The notes: a model not told the origin generated them from the letters alone. 43,895 nucleotides of DNA from an uncultured Lachnospiraceae bacterium (GCA_947643615.1 CANRWO010000026.1:1-43895); one strand, 5' to 3'. Counted from the stretch's first letter, positions 33,033 through 40,933 are shown. A program made the numbers and translations.

Positions 33033-33049
33033 TGTCGAATTATGTCGAA
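33033..33049. promoter_or_regulatory. Tandem Spo0A-type boxes upstream of eCIS operon
   Basis: Two perfect TGTCGAA boxes (33033-33039 and 33043-33049; TTCGACA on the operon strand) lie exactly 10 bp apart, one helical turn, 100-118 bp before the first eCIS start codon. This is the consensus for Spo0A, the sporulation master regulator, which binds such boxes in tandem. The near box overlaps TCGACA, a 5-of-6 match to a -35, placed 23-25 bp from TATATA/TATAGT. Over-long spacers with boxes at -35 occur in Spo0A-activated sigma-A promoters such as spoIIG. Binding is inferred. Confidence 0.6.
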
Positions 33050-33050
33050 G

Positions 33051-33086
33051 AAAAAACCTCCACAGGCCGTTTCCGCCTGTGGAGGT
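33051..33086 (-). terminator. Intrinsic terminator of thyX-like gene
   Basis: A perfect 12-bp stem (ACCTCCACAGGC with GCCTGTGGAGGT, 7-nt loop) is followed on the minus strand by TTTTTTCTTCG. It ends the thyX-like transcript 66 bp after its stop codon and separates it from the eCIS promoter that begins right beside it. Confidence 0.9.
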
Positions 33087-33151
33087 CACCCTCGTTCCGT
33101 TTCCTTTTGTTTATACCCTTATCCTTCTGCTTTGTTTAATAATGCGGGTTT

Positions 33152-33844
33152 TCAATCTTTTCCTTCCCGGGGACCGCGTTTTTCCATCAGGCCACAGGAT
33201 TTTTTCTCCGGACAGTACCCAAGCTTTTTGCACTTTGGCTCACAGTAATTGTCCACGATATATGCCCATTCGTCGGAGAGCTTTCCCAATTCCGCCAGAA
33301 CATCCCGCATCATCCCGCGGTATTCCCAGTTTGCCCTGCTGCATAAACGCTGCTGGCACATATCAATGATATTCCGCAGGTTTCTCTTATCCACGATCTT
33401 TGTCTGCATCCCCAGGGGTAAGAGCATAGCGATGTCCTCCCTGGGGATCCGGCACTCCTCCAGCAAATACCGCGTACAGTCCTTAATCTCGGAAATACAC
33501 TTTTCATAGCACATTTCCGCATCTTTGTTCTTCTTTACGGAATCAGGGACAATATAATCAAAATCATTGTAATTGATATATCGGGTGCTGGCCTGCAGGC
33601 GAGTAGGCGCCCCGCCGATATGGGTGTACCACTCCCGTATCACCCTTGCGGAATATCCTTCCATGACCATCTCCACATTTACATATTCCAGCACCCGCCC
33701 ATGTCCTGATTCCAGGCAGTCCAGTCCTCTCCTGTAATTTTTATCCCTATCCTGTATATCTCCTCCCCAGCATACCCCTGCCCTCTGCCCCATCAATGTC
33801 AGCGGATATTTTGTGGTTTCTTCTAATATGATTATTTTTCCCAT
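33152..33844 (-). CDS. thyX: FAD-dependent thymidylate synthase (ThyX family, variant motif)
   Basis: This 230-aa protein is related to ThyX, which makes dTMP from dUMP using FAD, NAD(P)H and methylene-tetrahydrofolate. Conserved parts include GHGRVLEYVNVEMVMEGYSARVIREWYTH and LPLGMQTKIVDKRNLRNII with a following SRANWEYRGM. The canonical RHRxxSxNxxSxR motif is changed here to THIGGAPTRLQASTRY (residues 74-89), lacking the first Arg pair. A Cys-rich tail (CEPKCKKLGYCPEKKSCG) follows. The ATG at 33844 has AAGGACGGG upstream. A relative with altered function cannot be excluded. Confidence 0.75.
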   Translation of the reverse strand: MGKIIILEETTKYPLTLMGQRAGVCWGGDIQDRDKNYRRGLDCLESGHGRVLEYVNVEMVMEGYSARVIREWYTHIGGAPTRLQASTRYINYNDFDYIVPDSVKKNKDAEMCYEKCISEIKDCTRYLLEECRIPREDIAMLLPLGMQTKIVDKRNLRNIIDMCQQRLCSRANWEYRGMMRDVLAELGKLSDEWAYIVDNYCEPKCKKLGYCPEKKSCGLMEKRGPREGKD

Positions 33845-33880
33845 TTTCCCGTCCTTTTTCCGTATTTTATCATAAACGCC

Positions 33881-33910
33881 GCGGGTTCCGCCCAACAGGC
33901 CGGAACCCGC
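33881..33910 (-). terminator. Hairpin between DJ-1-like and thyX-like genes
   Basis: A perfect 10-bp stem (GCGGGTTCCG with CGGAACCCGC, 10-nt loop) lies in the gap. On the minus strand it is followed by GGCGTTTATG, a poor T run, so it may be a weak terminator or attenuator before the thyX-like gene. Confidence 0.4.
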
Positions 33911-33938
33911 TTTGCTCCATCACATAGGCCATATCAAC

Positions 33939-34490
33939 TCACGGCTTATAAACAATCGTCCGGGCAACCTCTTCCGCCTTTTCGGGAGTTGCCAGCACTC
34001 CGGCAATAGCCAACCCGAAATCTATGGCAGTGCCCATGCCCCTGGAGGTAATCACATTGTCCGAGATTTCCACCGGTCCCCCGGTCACTTCCGCCCCTTC
34101 CAGATGGCTCTCAAAGCTGGGATAAGAACACGCCTTTCTGCCCTTTAAAATACCCATATGCCCAAAAATACTGGGGGCCGCACATATGGCCGCAATGTAC
34201 TTCCCACACTCGTAAAATGCCCGGATCTGTTCCGTAAGGGGCCCGTAAGCCTCCAGTGTCTTCGTTCCCGGCATTCCTCCCGGGAGGATCAGCATATCAT
34301 AAGAATCGAACCCGGCCTGTGAAAATACTTTGTCCGCCTCCACCGCTATACCATGGGATCCTTTTACCTGAGTCCCCTCCATAATGGATACCATCTCAAT
34401 TTCAATATCACATCTGCGGCAGATATCCACCACTGCCAACGCTTCTATCTCTTCAAATCCGTCCGCCAAAAAAATAGCCGCTTTTCCCAT
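33939..34490 (-). CDS. DJ-1/PfpI family protein
   Basis: The 183-aa protein is of the DJ-1/ThiJ/PfpI superfamily. The nucleophile-elbow cysteine is Cys103 in AAICAAPSIFG, with the conserved acidic residue in DGFEEIEA (residue 13 or 14) and LPGGMPG upstream. Members act as protein or metabolite deglycases, chaperones or redox sensors; the exact reaction cannot be told. The ATG at 34490 is nine bases after AGGAGG; the ATG three codons earlier touches that AGGAGG and is unlikely. A TTGAAT/TATAAT promoter lies about 165 bp upstream, giving a long leader. Confidence 0.88.
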   Translation of the reverse strand: MGKAAIFLADGFEEIEALAVVDICRRCDIEIEMVSIMEGTQVKGSHGIAVEADKVFSQAGFDSYDMLILPGGMPGTKTLEAYGPLTEQIRAFYECGKYIAAICAAPSIFGHMGILKGRKACSYPSFESHLEGAEVTGGPVEISDNVITSRGMGTAIDFGLAIAGVLATPEKAEEVARTIVYKP

Positions 34491-34656
34491 CAGTGCCATC
34501 CTCCTTTTTGTCTTTTATTAGTTTTTTTCACTCCGTTCACAGCAGCCGATGCACAGGGATCCCAAAAACAACGATTTCACACACGTCTGTCTCGGGTTTG
34601 CCACGCAGAAACACGTGAAAACACCTTGCGGCAGCAGCCGGTGAACAACAATACTA

Positions 34657-34685
34657 ATTATACACTTTTATGTCAAATAATTCAA
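34657..34685 (-). promoter_or_regulatory. Sigma-A promoter of DJ-1-like gene
   Basis: On the minus strand TTGAAT and TATAAT are separated by 17 bp. It fires away from the CYTH gene and gives a leader of about 160 nt. Confidence 0.65.
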
Positions 34686-34692
34686 TTATGGC

Positions 34693-34721
34693 TTGGGTAA
34701 ACCAAAAATTTGTGGTATAAT
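34693..34721 (+). promoter_or_regulatory. Sigma-A promoter of CYTH gene
   Basis: TTGGGT, a 17-bp spacer and TATAAT with an extended -10 (TGG before it), about 73 bp before the CYTH start codon. Confidence 0.65.
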
Positions 34722-34793
34722 GCATTCAAGTGAGATCAAATGCTCCCTCCGGGCGCGTTTGATTTCCTGCTGATAGAGCAAGTGAGGTACCAT

Positions 34794-35288
34794 ATGGAAA
34801 TCGAGCGGAAATTTACAATTAAGCAGCTTCCCGCTAATTTAAGCAGCTACCCGTTTCACCATATCGAACAGGGATATCTTAACACCACTCCCGTAGTCCG
34901 TGTCCGCAGGGAGGACGAAGAATATTACCTGACCTACAAAGGAAGCGGAATGCTGGCGCGTGAGGAGCATAACCTGGTATTAAATAAAGAATCCTATTAT
35001 CATTTGCGGCAAAAGGTTGACGGTAATATCATCTCCAAAAAGCGTTATTTGATCCCCCTGGCCCACCCTACCTTTCGTCCGGGGTTCCCCACGCCTCCTG
35101 CAGACTACTCCCTGACCATCGAACTGGATGTGTTTGACCCGCCGTTTGCCCCTCTGATCCTGGCGGAGGTGGAGTTTGGGAGCAAGGAAGCGGCGGAAGC
35201 TTTCGTGCCCCCCGAATGGTTCCTGGAAGATGTCACTTACCGCAAGGAATATCACAATTCTTATATGGCAATGCAAATTTGGCAATAA
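34794..35288 (+). CDS. CYTH domain protein (triphosphate-tunnel enzyme)
   Basis: This 164-aa protein begins MEIERKFTI, containing the ExExK signature of the CYTH (CyaB-thiamine triphosphatase) superfamily. Alternating charged residues (VRVRREDEEYYLTYKG, ISKKRYLIP, SLTIELDVF, ILAEVEFGSKEAAEAF) line the tunnel that binds triphosphate and metal. Bacterial members of this length are usually inorganic triphosphatases; adenylate cyclase or thiamine-triphosphatase activity is less likely. The ATG at 34794 has GTGAGG upstream; the frame is open to 34740 without a better start. It is monocistronic, with a terminator just after the stop. Confidence 0.9.
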   Translation: MEIERKFTIKQLPANLSSYPFHHIEQGYLNTTPVVRVRREDEEYYLTYKGSGMLAREEHNLVLNKESYYHLRQKVDGNIISKKRYLIPLAHPTFRPGFPTPPADYSLTIELDVFDPPFAPLILAEVEFGSKEAAEAFVPPEWFLEDVTYRKEYHNSYMAMQIWQ

Positions 35289-35290
35289 AA

Positions 35291-35313
35291 CAGGAGCCGT
35301 TATACGGCTCCTG
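35291..35313. terminator. Bidirectional terminator between CYTH and diguanylate cyclase genes
   Basis: A perfect 10-bp stem (CAGGAGCCGT with ACGGCTCCTG) has a 3-nt loop, followed by CTTTTTG on the plus strand and TTTTATT on the minus strand. It serves both convergent genes. The minus-strand stop codon (35300-35302) lies in the stem-loop itself, so the last codons of the cyclase gene form one arm. Confidence 0.85.
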
Positions 35314-36934
35314 CTTTTTGCTGTTTCATGGTAAATTTTTCATGGTACATCATTCTGTCCGCACGCCTGGAGGTATCGTTAATGTCATAATCCAGCCGTT
35401 TGTCATACAGCTCATAGCCGCATGCAATCCTGATCAGGATATCGTCATTTTCCCGGTTATATTTATCACATTTTTCCTTCATCCGCTTGATCCGCTTTTT
35501 GCAGTCCTCAAGGCTATGGTTCCTTAACAGGACACAGAACTCATCCCCGCCCATCCGGTAACAGCGCCCACTGTCCCCGAAACACTCATAAAGGATCCTG
35601 GCGCTCTCTTTTATGTACCTGTCCCCCATTTCATGCCCCAGGGTATCGTTGCACTTTTTCAGGTCGTTTAAGTCACACATGACTATTATGCAATGCTCCG
35701 GGTCAAACTCGCCGCTGATATCGTGGGCATAAGCTGTCCGGTTGAAAAGTCCTGTCAACTGGTCATGGTACGCCATCTTTTCAAAGCTCTTGGCCTGCAT
35801 ACCGATCTTCATGAGCTCCCGCGCTTCCCGCATGGTGCTGGCGCCAAGCACCACATTATAAATGAGGAAATTAAAGATTCCCAAAAAGCTCTGGAATTTT
35901 CCCTTGGTGATATAGTAGATTGCAAGATCCAGCACCAGGCCTACGGCACAAAGGGCAATGCAGAAAATATTCTTCTTCAGCCTGCTGTTCCACCCCACCG
36001 TCCTGACTTCCCTTACAAGCATTATGATACAGACCAGTGCAAGCAGGAGAAGCAGCAGATGGATTATCCTCAGCATCTGGCGCATATCCACAATATGAAG
36101 GAGCTGCGCTGCCACCACGACCCAGGTGCCGGCTATGCTGGCAATACAGGGAATATTCCAGATAGGGTTGGCCGCACTGCTGTGCATTTGCCGCATAAAC
36201 AGACAATAGGGAACCGTCACCAGCGCCAGAAGCATAAAATCCGCATAAGAAAACGCAACCTTACCGGGCATCAGGAGATAAAAAGCATTTGTATCCACCA
36301 CTTTCCAACATCCCAGCAGGGCGGAAAAGGCCCCCAACAACAGAAGGCTCTTATCCACTTCCGTATTCCTTCTGTTATACAAAATATAAACCATATAAAA
36401 GACACCTATCAGAATGGCAAGGACACCGCAGATCATGCTGGGCAGCGCCGCCAGGATCCGGTCCTTACAGATAGCAAAACGGCTCCCCAGCAGAAAATCG
36501 GGCACAAAATCGTTGGAAGACTTGTACACAGGGATAATCTCCACGGATATCTGTTTTCCGCTGTCTGCATCTGACAGCGCCACCACATTCCACACACAAC
36601 CCGTAGTGCTGCCAAAGGCATTGCGGGGGTCAGGTTCCATGCTGTAGATCTCTTCTCCGTCCAGGTACACCGTGACAAGCTGATGCAAGGAAAAGAAGAC
36701 CAGGGAGGCATCCGACTCGGAAAGCTGCCCTGCCGTAAAGGTGTATATGGATTTCTGCCCTGTAGGGCAGCCTGCATCCAAAACCACCTCCCTCTGAAAG
36801 TCCGTCACTTCCCCGAAACCGGCCGGCTCCTGCCTCTGCCGGATATCCAGCCGAAACGTTAAAAACATAAAAAGGAAAAGCAGCACACAAAAGATAAGCA
36901 CCACGAGGTAACTCCTCTCGATCACTCTTCTCAT
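35300..36934 (-). CDS. Membrane-bound diguanylate cyclase (GGDEF)
   Basis: This 544-aa protein has an N-terminal signal/anchor (residues about 7-28), an extracellular beta-rich sensor (about 30-170, with the 7TMR-DISM-like pattern) and about seven to eight membrane spans (170-380). A C-terminal GGDEF domain follows, with an intact active site GGDEF at 462-466 preceded by CYRM. It should make cyclic di-GMP from two GTP in response to an outside signal. DQLTGLFNRTAY marks the domain start. It lies 120 bp after the cation antiporter gene on the same strand, with a phosphodiesterase gene beyond that. Confidence 0.9.
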   Translation of the reverse strand: MRRVIERSYLVVLIFCVLLFLFMFLTFRLDIRQRQEPAGFGEVTDFQREVVLDAGCPTGQKSIYTFTAGQLSESDASLVFFSLHQLVTVYLDGEEIYSMEPDPRNAFGSTTGCVWNVVALSDADSGKQISVEIIPVYKSSNDFVPDFLLGSRFAICKDRILAALPSMICGVLAILIGVFYMVYILYNRRNTEVDKSLLLLGAFSALLGCWKVVDTNAFYLLMPGKVAFSYADFMLLALVTVPYCLFMRQMHSSAANPIWNIPCIASIAGTWVVVAAQLLHIVDMRQMLRIIHLLLLLLALVCIIMLVREVRTVGWNSRLKKNIFCIALCAVGLVLDLAIYYITKGKFQSFLGIFNFLIYNVVLGASTMREARELMKIGMQAKSFEKMAYHDQLTGLFNRTAYAHDISGEFDPEHCIIVMCDLNDLKKCNDTLGHEMGDRYIKESARILYECFGDSGRCYRMGGDEFCVLLRNHSLEDCKKRIKRMKEKCDKYNRENDDILIRIACGYELYDKRLDYDINDTSRRADRMMYHEKFTMKQQKAGAV

Positions 36935-37054
36935 ATATGCTCCCCCTTCCTTTGTAACAGCCCCCGGGATTCCTTTTACATGCCTTTACTTCCTGCCCCC
37001 GAAAACCTTGTTTGCAAAACCATTGCTTCCCCGCATACCTTTTCCCAGCAAGCT

Positions 37055-37993
37055 TTAACGGATCAGGTAGGTGAAATATGCCCCGTAGCATGCCAGCATC
37101 ACTATGCCCCCTAGCCTTCCCAGCCTCTTCTTCCTCACGACAAAGATGAACAGGAGCGCCACCGCAGCGATGGCTGCCATGCTGTCTATCAGAAAATCCG
37201 CCTTATACTCTACCGGGGTAATCAGGGCGGAAGTACCCACCACAAACAGGATATTGAATATATTGCTGCCTATGATATTGCCCACCGCAATATCCGCCTT
37301 GCCCTTCAGCGCAGCGGTGACGCTGGTCACAAGCTCCGGCAGCGAAGTCCCAAAGGCCACAATGGTCAGTCCAATAAGCCTGTCGCTCATGCCGAATATA
37401 GTGGCAAGCGCCGTAGCGGCGTCTACCGTCACGTCACTGCCCAGCACAATCATGGCCGCCCCCAACACTACCATCACCGTCATCTTAAGCACGCCTGCGT
37501 CTTTTCCGTCCTCCGGCTGCTCCGCCTGGTTTTCTCCGTTTTTAGACATTTTCAGCAGATACAGAAGGTACAGGAGCATAAATGCCCACAGAATCACGCC
37601 TTCCAGCCGGCTCACTTTATTATCCGCCAACCCCAGCACTGCCAGCAGCACCGTAATGCCAATGGTAAAAGGGATCTCATACCTGACGGTAGATTTCTGG
37701 ACCGAAATCGAGCGGATCACAGCGGTCAGGCCTAAAATCACCAGTACATTCATAATATTGCTGCCTACCACATTACCTATAGTAATTCCCGCGCTTCCCT
37801 TCAATGCAGAAGCAATGCTGACTGCAGCCTCAGGCAGGGAAGTCCCCATTGCCACAATGGTCAGGCCGATCACCAGCTGGGAAATCCCAAACTTGTCCGC
37901 AATCTTGGAGGCGCCTTCCACAAACCAGTCCGCACCCTTCATCAGCAGCACGAACCCAATCACCAACAGTAAAAATTGAAGCAGTATCGTCAA
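37055..37993 (-). CDS. Sodium/calcium antiporter family protein (CaCA, YrbG-like)
   Basis: The 312-aa membrane protein has about ten spans and the two inverted alpha-repeats of the CaCA superfamily: GTSLPEAAVSIASALKG with NVVGSNIMNV, and GTSLPELVTSVTAALKG with NIIGSNIFNI. It exchanges Ca2+ (or another cation) for Na+ or H+. The start is TTG at 37993, nine bases after AAGGAGG; no ATG is near. A hairpin (38021-38062) lies between it and the phosphodiesterase stop codon. It sits between two cyclic di-GMP genes, which is unusual but may be chance. Confidence 0.9.
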   Translation of the reverse strand: MTILLQFLLLVIGFVLLMKGADWFVEGASKIADKFGISQLVIGLTIVAMGTSLPEAAVSIASALKGSAGITIGNVVGSNIMNVLVILGLTAVIRSISVQKSTVRYEIPFTIGITVLLAVLGLADNKVSRLEGVILWAFMLLYLLYLLKMSKNGENQAEQPEDGKDAGVLKMTVMVVLGAAMIVLGSDVTVDAATALATIFGMSDRLIGLTIVAFGTSLPELVTSVTAALKGKADIAVGNIIGSNIFNILFVVGTSALITPVEYKADFLIDSMAAIAAVALLFIFVVRKKRLGRLGGIVMLACYGAYFTYLIR

Positions 37994-38020
37994 CGCAACG
38001 TTCCTCCTTAATTGTCATAC

Positions 38021-38062
38021 AGCTTTGGAAACCTCTCCAATCATGGGGAGATTCCCAAAGCT
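38021..38062 (-). other. Bulged hairpin in leader of antiporter gene
   Basis: Arms AGCTTTGG/CCAAAGCT and TCTCC/GGAGA are separated by short internal loops. The hairpin starts at the phosphodiesterase stop codon and ends about ten bases before the antiporter's AAGGAGG. There is no T run, so it looks more like a processing or translation-control structure than a terminator. Confidence 0.4.
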
Positions 38063-39953
38063 ATGTAAGCTTCCGTAAAAATTCCTGCTCCGGCACAGGT
38101 TTGGAGAAATGATAACCCTGAAGATAATGGCATCCCAGCTCCTCCAGAATATCCGACTGTTCCCGCGTCTCCACACCCTCCGCCACAATATGCTTGTTCA
38201 AATCCTGCATCATGGCTACCGTATACCGCAGGGCACACATGGCACGCTCATTTTCCATTGCGTACCACACCACGCTCTTATCGAGCTTCACGATATGGAA
38301 CGGATACTTCAATACATTCATAAGGTTGGAATATCCTGTACCGTAATCGTCCAAAGAGAAAGTAACGCCCCCCACCGTCATCCTCTCCATAATATTCCAT
38401 AGGATATCCCTTGCGATCACAGTCTCCGTAACCTCAAGGTTTATGCAGGAATAAGGGATATCATATTCGTCCATAATCCCGTAGAGCATTTCGCAGATAT
38501 CCTCCTGCATACATTGCACAATGGAAAGATTCACTTCAATATAATCAATCCCCTTTTCCCATATTCTTTCCCGTGCCATCATCTCACATACCGTGCGGAA
38601 CACAAACTCGCCGATTTTTAAGATCATGCCATTTTTCTCGGCCATTGGGATAAATACGTCAGGACTGACAAAACCCAGTTCCTCGTCGATCAGGCGGATC
38701 AAAGCCTCCGCAGAATTGTATCTCTTCTCCTCCGTTGAATAGATCGGCTGGTAATACACTTGAAACGTGCCGTTGTCCAACGCCTGCTGCATTGCCTGCT
38801 GTATCCGGTTCTCATACCTCATTTTGTTCAGTAGTTCCCCGCTTCCATGGAGGACCCTGTCATCGGTACCTTCCGTTTGGAACACCGCAGCGTAGTCGAT
38901 GGAATCCATGACATCCTCTATGGAAGCCACATCCTCCGGATAGCCAATCTGTAAAATGCTGATATTGATCTGGATATTCATGCCATGGGACACAATGGGA
39001 CGGTCAAATTCCTGCTGCAGGATTTCGGTGACCTCTTCCGCCTCCCTGCTCCCATCCACCATCACCGCAAACCTTCCTTCCGAGATAGAGAACAAAAGGC
39101 TTGGTTTTACGTTAACCTTCAAGTGATCCATGGCCTGCTTCATCATCATCTGGCAGAAACTTACACCTGCCGTTTCCCGTACAATCTGGAAATTCCTGGC
39201 AGTTACCACCAGCAGGTAAAAGCGCTCATCCTCCTCGATGGCAGCGCTTACCACTTTCTCAAAACCCCTGCGGTTGTACACCCCTAAAATCTGGTCCTCA
39301 TCCTCATCCGGGTTTTCCAATGACATATACAGCACCAACAGGGACATGGAGATTGCAAACTGGAGCATCAGTACATTGGGGAAGAACACCTGGGTCAAAA
39401 TACCCACTGCCGACGCCAACAAGTACATATAAACCGACGACCTTTGCCAAATAGTCATCTGCGCCCGATAAATATAAGTAATACCCACCGTCCCCGCCAT
39501 ATAGGCCACGGCCGCTATGTACAGCAGGAAGAATCCCTTCCCATGGCAGTACCCGTCTGCCGGATTGTAATAGAAGATCAGTTTCGTCAAAGGGGAAGTA
39601 GCAATCAACGCAACGGCACATGACACCGGAACATACAGGATCAGCTTGTCTTTCCGGGTCCACAGCTCCCTGCGCTTTTCCAAAGTCAATAAATACATAT
39701 AGTATAAAAACGGCGCCGTATTAAAAAGAATCAAATAGACCACATTAACAAGATTTACTGCCAGCGAAGGCAAACGGTATTCGTCCACCGCAACGGTGAC
39801 AATATCCAACACATCCGTAAATAAGGACAGCCACATCAGCTTCGTAAAGACGTGGCTCTGGGGTTGTTTAATCGTTTTCTTGTGGTAATAGTGAATCAGA
39901 ATGATTGCAGTAAGAATGATAGCTGCAATATCGTAATGAATAATGTACTTCAT
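38061..39953 (-). CDS. GGDEF-EAL protein, probable cyclic di-GMP phosphodiesterase
   Basis: This 630-aa protein has about seven N-terminal membrane spans (1-215), a degenerate GGDEF domain (SEGRFAVM in place of GGDEF, so no cyclase activity) and an EAL domain. The EAL domain keeps its catalytic residues: EAL at 416-418, Asn in VNLS, Glu in LEVTET, DDYGTG, KLDK, EGVE and the final QGYHFS. It should hydrolyse cyclic di-GMP to pGpG. GGAGG lies before the ATG. The tRNA-Leu gene ends 57 bp upstream with no terminator between, so read-through from its strong promoter is possible. Confidence 0.9.
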   Translation of the reverse strand: MKYIIHYDIAAIILTAIILIHYYHKKTIKQPQSHVFTKLMWLSLFTDVLDIVTVAVDEYRLPSLAVNLVNVVYLILFNTAPFLYYMYLLTLEKRRELWTRKDKLILYVPVSCAVALIATSPLTKLIFYYNPADGYCHGKGFFLLYIAAVAYMAGTVGITYIYRAQMTIWQRSSVYMYLLASAVGILTQVFFPNVLMLQFAISMSLLVLYMSLENPDEDEDQILGVYNRRGFEKVVSAAIEEDERFYLLVVTARNFQIVRETAGVSFCQMMMKQAMDHLKVNVKPSLLFSISEGRFAVMVDGSREAEEVTEILQQEFDRPIVSHGMNIQINISILQIGYPEDVASIEDVMDSIDYAAVFQTEGTDDRVLHGSGELLNKMRYENRIQQAMQQALDNGTFQVYYQPIYSTEEKRYNSAEALIRLIDEELGFVSPDVFIPMAEKNGMILKIGEFVFRTVCEMMARERIWEKGIDYIEVNLSIVQCMQEDICEMLYGIMDEYDIPYSCINLEVTETVIARDILWNIMERMTVGGVTFSLDDYGTGYSNLMNVLKYPFHIVKLDKSVVWYAMENERAMCALRYTVAMMQDLNKHIVAEGVETREQSDILEELGCHYLQGYHFSKPVPEQEFLRKLT

Positions 39954-40010
39954 CCTAATCCTCCGTTCCGAAGCAGTTTACCACAGGGAAGCCTGTTCCC
40001 AATCATATCC

Positions 40011-40092
40011 TGCGGATAGTGGGACTCGAACCCACACGCCTCTCAGCACAAGAACCTAAATCTTGCATGTCTGCCAATTCCATCATATCCGC
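40011..40092 (-). tRNA. tRNA-Leu (anticodon UAG)
   Basis: The 82-nt gene folds with acceptor arms GCGGATA and TATCCGC, a T-loop GGTTCGAGTCC and an anticodon stem CAAGA/TCTTG around the loop TTTAGGT, giving anticodon TAG. A short variable arm (GTGCTGAGAGGCGT region) fits leucine tRNA class II. CCA is not encoded. It reads CUA leucine codons and possibly other CUN codons. A near-consensus promoter lies about 42 bp upstream. Confidence 0.93.
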
Positions 40093-40133
40093 CTGTTCCT
40101 GCGGCAAAACCCCGCAGTCCGTGAATCATACTT

Positions 40134-40163
40134 ATTATACTCTCGCGGTTTCTTCTTTGTCAA
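40134..40163 (-). promoter_or_regulatory. Consensus promoter of tRNA-Leu
   Basis: Minus-strand TTGACA and TATAAT with an 18-bp spacer. The transcript leader before the tRNA carries a small CTGCGG/CCGCAG hairpin. Confidence 0.85.
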
Positions 40164-40302
40164 TCTTCAATTAATTTGGGTTTCCCCATCTTCACCTTCC
40201 CGGATATTTATAAGCTGCTCTATTAACCTGCCAAAATCATTTCCTCTGACGCTATACTGTTTTCAGAAAACAGAAAATTGAGTGAAATTTCCTGTGACAT
40301 TC

Positions 40303-40331
40303 TTGACAATATTGAGTTAATAGTATAGAAT
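40303..40331 (+). promoter_or_regulatory. Promoter of TetR-family gene
   Basis: TTGACA, a 17-bp spacer and TAGAAT (5 of 6), 33 bp before the regulator's start codon. The -10 lies inside the palindromic operator. Confidence 0.8.
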
Positions 40332-40352
40332 TAAGCAAGTGCTCAATTCTAT
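40325..40352. promoter_or_regulatory. Palindromic operator, probable TetR autoregulation site
   Basis: A 28-bp near-perfect palindrome has arms ATAGAATT/AATTCTAT and inner AGCA/TGCT. It covers the -10 box and likely transcription start of the TetR gene and ends 11 bp before its ATG. Position and size are typical for a TetR-family dimer-pair site that shuts off its own transcription. Confidence 0.75.
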
Positions 40353-40363
40353 GGAGGGAATTT

Positions 40364-40933
40364 ATGGATAAAGGCGATGAAAGAAAGAAACAACTTTTAC
40401 GGGTTGCACTAGATGTATTTATAGAAAAAGGCTACTACGGTACAAGCACGCGCGAAATTGCAAGAAGAGCCGGTGTCAGTTCCGGCCTGTTATTTCACTA
40501 TTTTAGCAATAAGGAAAGTATTTATCTTGAGCTGGTAAACATTGGTGTTGAGGAAATGAAAATCAATATGGAAATAGCCATGAACGCACCTTGTGAATAC
40601 CTTTTTCAGACTATAAAGAATACGTTTGAACAGCTGGAAAGCAATCCCTTTTTTGGGAAAATGTTTGTGTTCATGGATAATGTGCAGCATACAACAGTCA
40701 ATGATAAAGAGATAGAGCTACTTTTGGAATCGGCAGATATTTGTAAACAATGGATTCCTATTATTTTAGAGGGGCAACGACGCGGTGAGTTTCGTGACGG
40801 AAATCCCCATTCATTATGCGTCGCTGTTTTTGGAGCCATACAGGGAATTGCACAGGAAAAGGTCAGAATCCCCAACACACCATTACCCAAAATAGATTGG
40901 CTTATGGATATGATAGTTAATTCTACCAAATAG
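40364..40933 (+). CDS. TetR/AcrR family transcriptional regulator
   Basis: The 189-aa regulator has an N-terminal helix-turn-helix (RVALDVFIEKGYYGTSTREIARRAGVSSGLLFHYFSNKESIY) typical of TetR. Its all-helical C-terminal ligand domain is without assigned ligand. GGAGGG lies five bases before the ATG. It has its own promoter with an overlapping palindrome, so it probably represses itself and the serine hydrolase gene 92 bp downstream. The DNA is clearly more AT-rich than the region left of the tRNA. Confidence 0.9.
   Translation: MDKGDERKKQLLRVALDVFIEKGYYGTSTREIARRAGVSSGLLFHYFSNKESIYLELVNIGVEEMKINMEIAMNAPCEYLFQTIKNTFEQLESNPFFGKMFVFMDNVQHTTVNDKEIELLLESADICKQWIPIILEGQRRGEFRDGNPHSLCVAVFGAIQGIAQEKVRIPNTPLPKIDWLMDMIVNSTK

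Larger units (their letters stand above)
34491..34793. other. Divergent promoter region
   Basis: About 300 bp between the DJ-1-like and CYTH genes contain no gene. They hold two back-to-back promoters (34657-34685 minus and 34693-34721 plus) only 7 bp apart, and a roughly 160-nt leader for the DJ-1-like gene without a recognisable riboswitch. Confidence 0.6.

Noticed and set aside
38021..38062. Cyclic di-GMP riboswitch before the antiporter gene
   Set aside because: The leader is about 65 nt and shows only a simple bulged hairpin without the conserved riboswitch core.
40011..40092. tRNA-Leu as attachment site of an island on its right
   Set aside because: The AT-rich genes lie on the 5' side of the tRNA, whereas integrases normally use the 3' end, and no integrase or repeated tRNA end is seen.
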